NCBI GenBank assembly: GCA_023227825.1
Contig: JALOCJ010000001.1
Coordinates: 62,001-126,000, forward strand
DNA: 64,000 nucleotides
Source: Candidatus Cloacimonas sp.
GTDB lineage: Bacteria > Cloacimonadota > Cloacimonadia > Cloacimonadales > Cloacimonadaceae
Direction: 5' to 3'
In this document: one piece after another, positions 25,166 to 33,900 of the stretch
How the letters are laid out: every line of letters begins with the position of its first letter
Position numbering within the stretch: the stretch's first letter is position 1
Notes under the pieces: model-generated
What the model saw: only the letters and a program-made list of their open reading frames with translations
Database searches by the model: none
Told to the model about the DNA's origin: nothing
Translations under genes and position numbers: made by a program

Positions 25166-26212
25166 TTAATTCTTCTTTTTTTGGTAGTGCTTCGAATCAC
25201 CCCATTCATCGTAGCCGATTGTTTCACCAAGGGCAAAAATGCGTTTCTCCAATTGTTTTTGAAATTGCAAAGCGGTCTCATTCAAACCAGGTTTTCCCTC
25301 GTAAAGCTGATAACCCTCTCTGTATTTGGTATCAGTTATATTAGGCATTAAAACATTCGCTCCTGCTTTTAATCCCATTTCTCTACCTTCTGAATGAAGT
25401 GCCTGTAAAGCAGTAGTAGAGGCAATATTAATATCTTTAAGAGCTATGCGGCAGGCAGCAATCATTTTTAGTCCCATTGTTAATGCTTCAAGTGGACTAA
25501 AACTTTCTGCTAGATACTTCAAAGGTGTATTATGATGAGGAATAAAGGGTCCCATTCCTAACATATCAACATCCAAATCATAAAAAAAGAGGATATCATT
25601 GGCTAAATCATCAATTGTCTGTCCCGGCAAACCAATCATTACTCCTGTACCAACCTGATAACCACATTCCTGAATCAGATTCAGGCATTTTAAGCGTTTT
25701 TCAAAACTATGATTAACAGGATGCAATGACCTGTACAATTCTTTATTGGAGGTTTCAATGCGCAACAGATAACGATGTGCTCCCGCTTCAAACCATTGCT
25801 GATAGACCTCTAACTTCTGTTCTCCAAGGGATAAAGTAATTCCCAATTTACCCTCGGAAAGTTCTTTGATTCCTTTGATGAGCTTTGTGATAAATTCAAT
25901 CCAAGTTCTGTCTTCTCGTTCACCTGCCTGAATAACAATCGAACCATAATGCATTTGCAGACATAATTTTGCCTCTGCAATTGCCTCTTCATAACTGATC
26001 TGATAACGCGTGAGTTCTTTATTGCCACTACGGATACCGCAGTAATAGCAATTTTTGGAGCAGATATTACTCAGCTCTATTAAACCACGCAGGTAAACAG
26101 TAGTTCCCACATACTGTTTTTTTACATCATAAGCTTTATTATATAATGCCTGCAGGTTTTCTTTGCCTTCCGTAGAAAGCAACTCTCTTAAGATTTTTTT
26201 GTCCGGACGCAT
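25166..26212 (-). CDS. hydE: HydE-like radical SAM protein ([FeFe]-hydrogenase maturase)
   Basis: A 348-aa radical SAM enzyme. The SAM cluster motif is CSKNCYYC (Cys51, Cys55, Cys58), in the context LIELSNICSKNCYYCGIRSGN that is typical of HydE and its BioB/PylB relatives. HydE helps build the dithiomethylamine-bearing diiron part of the H-cluster. The later blocks VGTGVMIGLPGQT, DMLGMGPFIPHHNTPL and ANVLMPN also fit HydE. The C-terminus is Lys-rich. GAGG precedes the ATG. No hydF, hydG or hydrogenase gene is in the window. A methylornithine-synthase-like (PylB) alternative is less likely. Confidence 0.85.
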   Translation of the reverse strand: MRPDKKILRELLSTEGKENLQALYNKAYDVKKQYVGTTVYLRGLIELSNICSKNCYYCGIRSGNKELTRYQISYEEAIAEAKLCLQMHYGSIVIQAGEREDRTWIEFITKLIKGIKELSEGKLGITLSLGEQKLEVYQQWFEAGAHRYLLRIETSNKELYRSLHPVNHSFEKRLKCLNLIQECGYQVGTGVMIGLPGQTIDDLANDILFFYDLDVDMLGMGPFIPHHNTPLKYLAESFSPLEALTMGLKMIAACRIALKDINIASTTALQALHSEGREMGLKAGANVLMPNITDTKYREGYQLYEGKPGLNETALQFQKQLEKRIFALGETIGYDEWGDSKHYQKKKN

Positions 26213-26289
26213 TTGTTTTCCTCTAATAATATATTAAGGTGACAAAGTCAATTGGCAAATCCATTTTATGAGGTTTCCCGCAGGTTTGT

Positions 26290-26740
26290 TTACACTGAGG
26301 ACACGAAGAACACTGAGGACACGGAGAAAAGATTTAGAAAATGAGAGGACTTTACAAAGAGAGAAACAGAGAAAGTTTAGCCACCGAGGACACCGAAAAC
26401 ACCGAGATTTTATTTTACAAAGAGAAAAAAGAGAGAAAGAGATGATTTTACAAAGAGAATAAGAGAAACAGAGAAAGTTTAGCCACCGAGGACACCGAAA
26501 ACACCAAGATTTTATTTTACAAAGAGAAAAAGAGAGAAAGAGATGATTTTACAAAGAGAAAAAGAGAGAAAGAGAGAAAGTTTAGCCACCGAAAACACCG
26601 AAAACACCGAGATTTTATTTTACAAAGAGAAAAAGAGAGAAAGAGATGATTTTACAAAGAGAAAAAGAGAGAAAGGGAGAAAGTTTAGCCACCGAGGACA
26701 CCGAAAACACCAAGATTTTATTTTACAAAGAGATGTAAAT
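26290..26740. repeat. Four tandem repeats of about 103 nt (ACCGAGGACACCGAAAACACC type)
   Basis: Copies begin with GAAAGTTTAGCCACCG at 26371, 26473, 26576 and 26679 (periods 102, 103, 103), with a degenerate head at about 26290-26350. Each unit contains a CACCGAGGACACC part, then GATTTTATTTTACAAAGAGA and a purine-rich AAAGAGAGAAAGAGA part. Translations (HRGHRKHRD, TENTEI, KRERD) match low-complexity ORFs seen in many unrelated environmental genomes and are not taken as genes. Confidence 0.9.
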
Positions 26741-26840
26741 TGTATTCTGTATCATTTTAGATTGCCATTGACATTGCATATTGGACTTAATATTAACTAT
26801 CCTGATTTTTTATTATAGGTAGTGTTTCATCTTTTCATTA

Positions 26841-26992
26841 ACCTCTTGACCTCTTGACCTCTCGACCTCTTGACTTCTTGACTTCTTGACCTCTTGACCT
26901 CTCGACCTCTTGACTTCTTGACTTCTTGACCTCTTGACCTCTTGACCTCTTGACCTCTCGACCTCTTGACTTCTTGACCTCTTGACCCCTCT
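26841..26992. repeat. 8-nt tandem repeat array (GACCTCTT), about 18 units
   Basis: Units are GACCTCTT, GACCTCTC and GACTTCTT, arranged in a higher-order pattern rather than at random. The array lies immediately upstream of the TetR promoter, between convergent and divergent genes. The minus-strand open frame through it (SRSQEVKRSRGQEV...) is only the repeat read in frame. Confidence 0.9.
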
Positions 26993-27012
26993 GGACTTTT
27001 CCAACTTTTTTC

Positions 27013-27058
27013 TTGACATCAGAGTGGACTTGATTATGTTAGTTAGTGAATACTTACT
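27013..27058 (+). promoter_or_regulatory. Promoter and candidate operator of the TetR-cupin-hcp operon
   Basis: TTGACA (27013-27018), a 16-nt spacer, and TATGTT (27035-27040) make a good sigma-70-type promoter. The expected transcription start overlaps AGTGAATACTTACT (27045-27058), an imperfect palindrome (10 of 14 positions symmetric). That placement suits autorepression by the encoded TetR protein, which is inference. Confidence 0.55.
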
Positions 27059-27075
27059 TACATAGGAAATATATA

Positions 27076-27663
27076 ATGGAACTTACAGAGAGACAGAAAG
27101 ATATATTAAAGACGGCAATCCTCATAATTGCTAATCAAGGTTATGAAAAGCTAACCACCAAGAATCTGGCAACCCAAATAGGGGTAACAGAAGCAGCGCT
27201 TTACAGACATTTTAAAAGCAAAAGGGATTTAGTAACAACGATTTTGGGTTATTTTGAAGAGCTGTCAAACAAGGTTTTACAGGAAATTAGAGGAGCAAAT
27301 TATTCCCCTTTGGAAAGTATCCGACATTTTGTAGAGGATAGGTATATTCTTTTTAGTAAACATCCAAACTTGGCAAAAGTGATGTTTTCTGAAGAGTTAT
27401 TTAAGAATGATCCTACTTTTAAGGGTCAGTTTCAGTGTATTATGCATAAACACAAACAAGCAGTAGAAAATTATATTCTTCAAGCACAACAGGAAGGCAA
27501 AATTAGAAATGACTTATCGCCGACTCAATTATTCAGAATTATTGTGGGATCAATGCGGTTTACAGTTACTCAATGGAATTTAAGTGATTGTGCTTTTGAC
27601 CTGAAAAAAGAGGGTTCGGACCTATTAGAGACAATAATGAAACTTATAGAAACAAAACAATAA
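27076..27663 (+). CDS. TetR/AcrR-family transcriptional regulator
   Basis: This 195-aa protein has the N-terminal TetR helix-turn-helix: ILKTAILIIANQGYEKLTTKNLATQIGVTEAALYRHFKSKRDLV (about 8-52). The C-terminal ligand-binding domain is all-helical and of unknown specificity. I prefer ATG 27076 (AGGAAATATATA upstream) over an in-frame ATG at 27046, because the latter falls in the predicted transcription start and operator. It heads an operon with a cupin gene (10-nt gap) and hcp (12-nt gap), so it likely senses a signal linked to Hcp function. Nitrosative or redox stress is inference. Confidence 0.92.
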   Translation: MELTERQKDILKTAILIIANQGYEKLTTKNLATQIGVTEAALYRHFKSKRDLVTTILGYFEELSNKVLQEIRGANYSPLESIRHFVEDRYILFSKHPNLAKVMFSEELFKNDPTFKGQFQCIMHKHKQAVENYILQAQQEGKIRNDLSPTQLFRIIVGSMRFTVTQWNLSDCAFDLKKEGSDLLETIMKLIETKQ

Positions 27664-27673
27664 GGAGAAAAAA

Positions 27674-27991
27674 ATGAAAAGTAGAACTTGGCATGATGTT
27701 GAGCCCAAAGTTAATGCCAATGGCATTCGGGGTTCTAAAATCTATGAGGCACCCGAAGGAGAAATAGTGCATCTAAATTTAGCTCCCGGGGCTCATTTAA
27801 AGAAACATATCACTCCTGTGAATGTAGCTTTCTATGTATTGGAAGGAACAGCTACATTGGAAATTGGAGAAGAGAAACAAAGCTTTCCTGTGGATACCCT
27901 GATTGAAAGTCCAAAAAACATTCCCCACGGTGTTCTTAACGAAGGGGATACGAACTTGCGATTATTAGTAATAAAAATGCCAAAACCATAA
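27674..27991 (+). CDS. Small single-domain cupin protein
   Basis: A 105-aa cupin_2-type beta-barrel: LAPGAHLKKHITPVNVAFYVLEGTATLEIG is the first cupin motif and SPKNIPHGVLNEGDTNLRLLVIK the second. The usual HxH pair of motif 1 is reduced to a single His (HITPVN), while the motif-2 His (PHGV) is kept, so metal binding may differ from typical cupins. AAGGAGAAAAAA is the ribosome-binding site. It lies between the TetR gene and hcp; small cupins beside hcp have no firmly known function. Confidence 0.88.
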   Translation: MKSRTWHDVEPKVNANGIRGSKIYEAPEGEIVHLNLAPGAHLKKHITPVNVAFYVLEGTATLEIGEEKQSFPVDTLIESPKNIPHGVLNEGDTNLRLLVIKMPKP

Positions 27992-28003
27992 AAAGGAGAA
28001 AAA

Positions 28004-29653
28004 ATGAGTATGTTCTGTTATCAATGTCAGGAAACATCCCGTAACCTTGGATGCACAATGCGCGGGGTTTGTGGAAAAAGTGAAACCCTTGCCAATTTGT
28101 TCGATCTGTTGATTTATGGCATAAAGGGTCTGGCTTATGTTTCTGTAAAGCTTCAGGATAAGGGTAGATATTATCCGGAAGATTCGGTTTTTGTGATGAA
28201 CGCTTTGTTTAAAACCATTACCAATGTAAATTGGGATGAAGAAAATATCAGAGACACAATTGCAGCAGCTCTTACTTTGAGAGATAAGCGGAAAAATGAA
28301 CTCTGTAACTTGATGGCAGGTAAATGTGAGACCTGTCCGGAAGCAGTTACTTTTCAACTGAAAAAAGATGAATATGATGAATTTGCTAAAAAGGTTGGAG
28401 TGCTCAGAACAGAGAATGAGGACATCCGTTCTTTGCGTGAGACAATTATTTACGGTATTAAAGGTATTTGCGCTTACGGTGAACACGCGGCTGTTTTGGG
28501 CTATCAGGATGATGATGTAAACAAGTTTATTATGGAAGGTCTGGCTGCTACTTTGGATGATAGTTTGACTATTGATCAACTGGTAAATTTGGTTTTAAAG
28601 ACAGGAGAAAATGCCGTTAAAGTTATGGCTAAATTGGATGAAGCAAATACTAAGACCTACGGGAATCCGGAACCCACAAAAGTAAAACTTGGTGTCCGCA
28701 ATAACCCTGGAATATTAGTTAGCGGTCATGATTTGAAGGACTTGGAAGAACTATTGAAACAAACAGAAGGTAAAGGTGTTGATATTTACACTCATGGAGA
28801 AATGCTACCTGCCCATTATTATCCTGCTTTTAAGAAATATAAACATTTTATAGGTAATTATGGTGATTCCTGGTGGCATCAACTGGAGGACTTTGAAAAC
28901 TTTAACGGTGCTATTTTAATGACAACTAATTGCCTGGTTCCTTTACGCAAGGATAGTAGTTATCTGGATCGTTTATTTACTACCGGAACAGTAAATTATC
29001 CAAAAGCAGTGCATATTCCGGATAGAGAAAAAGGTAAAGAAAAGGATTTTAGTCCGGTAATTGAAAGAGCTTTAAAATGCCACCCCCCTAAAGAAATTGA
29101 GAACGGAGAAATTATTGGAGGTTTTGCTCATTCAACTGTTTTAGGACTGGCAGATAAAATAGTGGATGCAGTTAAGAGTGGAGCTATAAAACGCTTTGTG
29201 GTTATGGCTGGCTGTGATGGAAGAATGCCAAGCAGGAAATATTTTACTGAAGTAGCAGAAAAATTGCCTGAAGATGCTGTTATACTAACAGCCGGATGTG
29301 CCAAATATCGTTATATAAAACTTCCCTTAGGTGATATTAACGGAATTCCAAGGGTTTTGGATGCCGGACAATGCAATGATTCCTATTCTCTGGCAGTTAT
29401 TGCTTTAAAGTTGAAAGAGGCATTTGGTTTGGATGATGTAAATAAATTGCCCCTCTCTTTTGATCTTGCCTGGTATGAACAAAAAGCTGTAGCTGTCCTT
29501 CTGGCTTTGCTTTCTTTGGGATTTAAGAATATTATTTTAGGCCCTACTTTACCCGGATTTCTTTCTCCTAATGTAGCAAAAGTGATTTCTGATACTTTTG
29601 GTTTGCAGCAAATTACCGATGCGGATAGCGATATAGCCAAAATGATGACATAG
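28004..29653 (+). CDS. hcp: Hybrid-cluster protein (hydroxylamine reductase), class I
   Basis: This 549-aa protein has an N-terminal [4Fe-4S] motif of the class I anaerobe type: Cys5-x2-Cys8-x8-Cys17-x5-Cys23 (FCYQCQETSRNLGC ... GVCGK). The hybrid-cluster ligands are visible: GHDL (His), HGEM (Glu), TNCL (Cys), AGCDGRM (persulfide Cys), AGCAKY (Cys), GQCND (Cys), and WYEQK (Glu and Lys). Hcp is considered a nitric oxide or hydroxylamine reductase, or a protein S-nitrosylase. It is the last gene of the TetR-cupin-hcp operon with AAAAGGAGAAAAA upstream. A terminator follows at 29677. Confidence 0.97.
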   Translation: MSMFCYQCQETSRNLGCTMRGVCGKSETLANLFDLLIYGIKGLAYVSVKLQDKGRYYPEDSVFVMNALFKTITNVNWDEENIRDTIAAALTLRDKRKNELCNLMAGKCETCPEAVTFQLKKDEYDEFAKKVGVLRTENEDIRSLRETIIYGIKGICAYGEHAAVLGYQDDDVNKFIMEGLAATLDDSLTIDQLVNLVLKTGENAVKVMAKLDEANTKTYGNPEPTKVKLGVRNNPGILVSGHDLKDLEELLKQTEGKGVDIYTHGEMLPAHYYPAFKKYKHFIGNYGDSWWHQLEDFENFNGAILMTTNCLVPLRKDSSYLDRLFTTGTVNYPKAVHIPDREKGKEKDFSPVIERALKCHPPKEIENGEIIGGFAHSTVLGLADKIVDAVKSGAIKRFVVMAGCDGRMPSRKYFTEVAEKLPEDAVILTAGCAKYRYIKLPLGDINGIPRVLDAGQCNDSYSLAVIALKLKEAFGLDDVNKLPLSFDLAWYEQKAVAVLLALLSLGFKNIILGPTLPGFLSPNVAKVISDTFGLQQITDADSDIAKMMT

Positions 29654-29676
29654 TAATATCCAACCCTGCAGAAAAT

Positions 29677-29710
29677 AGAACTCTCTGTGAAAAGCAGAGA
29701 GTTCTTTTTA
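29677..29710 (+). terminator. Rho-independent terminator after hcp
   Basis: AGAACTCTCTG (29677-29687) pairs with CAGAGAGTTCT (29695-29705) and is followed by TTTT. Confidence 0.9.
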
Positions 29711-29796
29711 TGCTGATTGCTATTTTAGTTCTTAATTTCGGAATGCTTTTTGCTTTATTTCATAGATAAAGAAGAAAAAGGCAGGGGAGGAACCGA

Positions 29797-30819
29797 ATGC
29801 CTAAAGGTTATATAATAACTCTGGCGATTATCGTGTTGATAGTGATAAGTTCATGCGCCAAAAGAAATACTGAATATCAGGAAGAGGAATGGCTAACTTT
29901 GAAATATGCTTTACCTGTTGTGGGTAATCCTCTGGATATTAAGATTGATGAGAACTATATTTATGTGGCACAAGACCAGGGTGGAATGTCCCGAATTAAT
30001 AGAAGCAACTATCAAATTAGGTGGATAACAGAATTTTGGGCTGCAGATGGCAGCCAGAAGATTTTAGGCAGAATTAAGAAAGTAGCTGTAGTTCCGGAGC
30101 ATAACTTTATGTTTTTAGTAGATACAGAAGCAACAGATGCTATAAGAGTAATTAACACCAGTGATCCTGATTCCCTTGTTTATATGCTGGATTTTATTGG
30201 GGGAACAAGTAATATAAAAGACCTGGATGGCTTTGCTATAACTCCTGTTCCTTTTTCTCAGGGAACTTATAAAATGGTTTGTGCCTATTGTGCTGCGGGA
30301 AGTTTCAAATATGATTACTATGACGGAACTATCTTTAACAGCAATGTATTTACAATTTCTCCGGGAGCGGCAGCCGGCTTTAAGTTAAGCGCAAATTACA
30401 TTTATATTGCCGCAGAACAGCTTGGCTTATATATTTATGATCGTAATGACCATCATCCCGTTGGCTATATTCATTTAAGCGGAGAAGCTCAAAAAGTTGA
30501 ACTTAGTGATAATATAGCTTATGTAGCAAGCAGGCAATGTGGTTTGCAGGTTGTAGATGTAAGCAATCCTGCCTCTCCAGTATTACTGTCTACTTTTGAT
30601 ACAACAGGTTATGCAACTGCTTTAGCTGTTTCAGGTAATAAACTTGCTCTTTCTTCCGGAGGAGGCGGCATTTATCTTTTTGATATTAGTGTTCCCTCAA
30701 AACCGCAATTGTTGCAGCATTTAACTTCCTGCGGTTATACGAATACAGTTAAATTTATGGATGATAAATTAGTAGTCGGAGCCCGCGATCAGGGTATTCT
30801 TATCTACGAGATAAAGTAA
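29797..30819 (+). CDS. LVIVD-repeat beta-propeller lipoprotein
   Basis: A 340-aa protein with a hydrophobic leader and lipobox ISSC (Cys21). The remainder has recurring strands of the LVIVD type, for example NIAYVASRQCGLQVVDVSNPASPVLL and NKLALSSGGGGIYLFDISVPSKPQLL. These are six- to eight-bladed propeller repeats of outer-surface proteins. No catalytic residues are known for the family. GGGGAGGAACCG is the ribosome-binding site. A terminator follows, so it is probably a single-gene unit. Confidence 0.85.
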   Translation: MPKGYIITLAIIVLIVISSCAKRNTEYQEEEWLTLKYALPVVGNPLDIKIDENYIYVAQDQGGMSRINRSNYQIRWITEFWAADGSQKILGRIKKVAVVPEHNFMFLVDTEATDAIRVINTSDPDSLVYMLDFIGGTSNIKDLDGFAITPVPFSQGTYKMVCAYCAAGSFKYDYYDGTIFNSNVFTISPGAAAGFKLSANYIYIAAEQLGLYIYDRNDHHPVGYIHLSGEAQKVELSDNIAYVASRQCGLQVVDVSNPASPVLLSTFDTTGYATALAVSGNKLALSSGGGGIYLFDISVPSKPQLLQHLTSCGYTNTVKFMDDKLVVGARDQGILIYEIK

Positions 30820-30848
30820 CTAAATGAAAAGAGACAAGCATATGGGAA

Positions 30849-30891
30849 AGAACCTGAAGTTAGTTTTAAGATTAACTTCAGGTTCTTTTTA
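30849..30891 (+). terminator. Rho-independent terminator after the LVIVD gene
   Basis: AGAACCTGAAGTTA (30849-30862) pairs with TAACTTCAGGTTCT (30873-30886), then a T-run. Confidence 0.9.
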
Positions 30892-30918
30892 ATTTATGCT
30901 GAATAAAGGTTAACGAAA

Positions 30919-33900
30919 ATGAAAATAATTAAAATCGCTATTTTAATTCTGCTGTGTTTGTTCAATGTGTTATTGGCAGAAACATTTATACCGGAAGAGA
31001 AATCCCTTTCAGTAGTTTCTCAAAATGCAGACAAAATAAATCTGCAGTTACAGGTTCCTGAATTGCAGATTGAAGACATCAACAACAGCAACTTTAAAGC
31101 CCTAAGTATGCAAGGTGCAAGTGTTACAGCCGAAACAGGTTTTCCTGAATTGCCTGTTTTTTCTGCCTGGATTGCTATTCCCCCTAAAGGAGATATAGAA
31201 ATAAAAGTTACCGGTGGCGAAGTTATTACGAAACAAGGTTTGGTACCCAAACCAGTTTTTGCAACCAAAGATCAGGAAACCGCAAATGACTATAACAAAA
31301 CTGTTTATAGCAGTGCTTCTTTATATCCTGCAAATAGTTACAGCTATAGTCAGCCCCAAATAATGCGTGATTTCAGGGTAGTGCAGATTACTCTTAATCC
31401 GGTTCAATATATAGCAGAGACACAGGAACTGAAAATTCAAAAACAGATGGAAGTTGAAATAGAAATTAAAGATAGACCGGGAATAAATGAAATGGCTGAT
31501 TACAATGGCTATTCTTATGCGTTCACCAATCTCTATGAATCAATGATTGCCAATTTTGCTTATTACCGTGATGCTGTATTGGCTCCTCAACCTGCAAGAG
31601 TATTGCTTATTTACGGCAATAATACGGATGCTGTCTTTATTGCCAAATTGAATGAATTTGTTGCCTGGAAAAGGCAGAAGGGCTATGAAGTAAATATAGT
31701 AAGCACTCTTGAAACCGGTGGAAGTTCTACACAAGCGATACATAATTACATTCAATCCCAATATGATAATGTTTCTACGCGTCCCGATTTTATTATCCTT
31801 TTAGGTGATACAAACGGCAGCTACACCATTCCTACATATACAGAACAGTTTTCAGGTTATGGAGGTGAAGGGGACTATCCCTATACTTTTTTAGCCGGAA
31901 ATGACTATTTGGGTGATGCTTTTATCGGTAGAATCTCAGCAGAAAACCTTAGTCAGCTGGATGTGCTGTTTACCAAAATTTACGCTGTGGAAAAGAATAT
32001 AAATGTATCAGGAAATGCAGGTGCCTGGCTGAATAAAATGTTGCTGATAGGAGACACCAGTTCAAGTGGAATTTCTACCATCTATATAAATAAATTCATC
32101 AAAGAAATTGCAAAAAGAACTAATCCCGATTATACTTTTCTGGAAAATTATTCCAGCGGCTTTGCTTCTTATATCAATAGCGGTTTCAATCAGGGAGTTG
32201 CTTTTTTTAATTATCGCGGCTGGATTGGTATGAGTGGTTGGAGCCCTTCCGGAAGTTTAATTAATGGCAATAAGCTACCTCATTCTACAATTCTTACCTG
32301 CAGCACCGGCAATTTTGAAAATGACAATGCTACTTCTGAGGACTTAATTCGTTTAGGAACTTCGGCAGCCCCTGCAGGAGCAATAACAGCAATTGGAATG
32401 TCTACAAGTGGTACTCATACTACTTTTAACAATTGTTTAAATGCTGGAATTTATGACGGGATTTTTACTTACGGAATGCGCAGTATGGGTGAAGCACTGT
32501 TAAATGCCAAAATATACATTAAACAGGTCTATGGTTCTGTTCACGACAATGAAGCAAATTATTTTGCTCATTGGTGTAATTTAATGGGAGACCCTACAGT
32601 AGAGGTCTTTACTCAAATTCCCAATGTCTTTAATCTTGCTTGTGCAGATGTTTTACCTTTGGGTAGCAATCTCTTAGATGTAGAGGTTACAGATTCCTCA
32701 GGAACAGGAGTGGAAAATGCCTGTGTAACACTTTACAGTTCTGCCCAGAATATTATAGTTGGTAAAGTTTTTACAGATAGCGAAGGAAAAGCGACTATCA
32801 ATATTTCCGGAGGAATGTTAAATGAGCTGACTGTTACTGTTTCCAGGCATAATTTTAAGCCCTTCCAAAAAGTAGTAACCATAGACCCTACGGGTTCACT
32901 GGTTTATTTAAACAAAATAATTTTTGATGATGGCACTAACGGAAGTTACGGTAATGGCGATAGTTTTGCCACTGCTGGAGAAACCATAGCTCTAAGCCTG
33001 GAAATTAAAAATACAACTTCAGCAACTGTTCCGGCAACAACTGCCATTCTCTCATCTGATGATCCTTATATTACTATTTTGAATTCTGAAAGCAGTTTTG
33101 GAGCAATTAGCAGTAATGCTACGCTTTGGTCTAATTCTGTTTTCACTTTCAGTATAGTAAACAATTTGCCTCCTCAGCATAGTGTGCGTTTTACTTTGGC
33201 ATTAACAACTGCTGACCAGAATGTTTATTCTTTTGTTTTTCATACTGTTATCTATAATGCCTTTCTGCTTGTTCACAATTATACGATTACTGCAGGAAGT
33301 AATAATATTCTTGACCCGGGTGAAGCCGGTTTTCTTTCCTTAACTATTAAAAATAATTCTATAGCTCCTGTGTTTGATGTATATGCCGAATTATCTTCTT
33401 TAAACGATCTGCTGACGGTTTCGGATTCTACATCTTATGTCGGCTCTATTTTGGGTAACAGTTTGGGCAATACTGTGGAAGGTTTTACTGTTTTTGCCAG
33501 ACCTTTATTGATTCCTGGAATGCAAATGCCTTTGCGTTTACATCTCTATAACGAATGGGGCTTTGATCAATATGCCGAGTTCAATATTCAGATAGGACAG
33601 GTTAATGCTCACACACCTTTAGGACCCGATGCTTATGGCTATTTTATTTATGATATAACCGATACTGCTTATCCTGACTGTCCTGTTTATGAATGGATAG
33701 AAATCAATCCTTCCCTAGGGGGAGCGGGAACAAAAATAACCACTTTTTATGATCCTGGCTCTGATTTTGATGAAGGAGATCAAACAGGGGCGATTACTTT
33801 ACAGCAAATAGATTTGCCTTTCACTTTTCCTTTTTATGGTATTGACTACAATCAAATTACTGTTTGCGTAAATGGTTTTATTGTAATGGGGGTTACCGAA

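Noticed and set aside
26371..26740. A CRISPR array
   Set aside because: The repeats are tandem with a 103-nt period and the whole unit is similar between copies. There are no unique spacers and no cas genes nearby.
26268..26818. Plus-strand open frames through the 103-nt repeats
   Set aside because: They translate to low-complexity HRGHRKHRD/KRERD repeats and are readings of the repeat itself, without ribosome-binding sites.
26813..27019. Minus-strand open frame SRSQEVKRSRGQEV
   Set aside because: It is the 8-nt array read in frame and lacks a ribosome-binding site.
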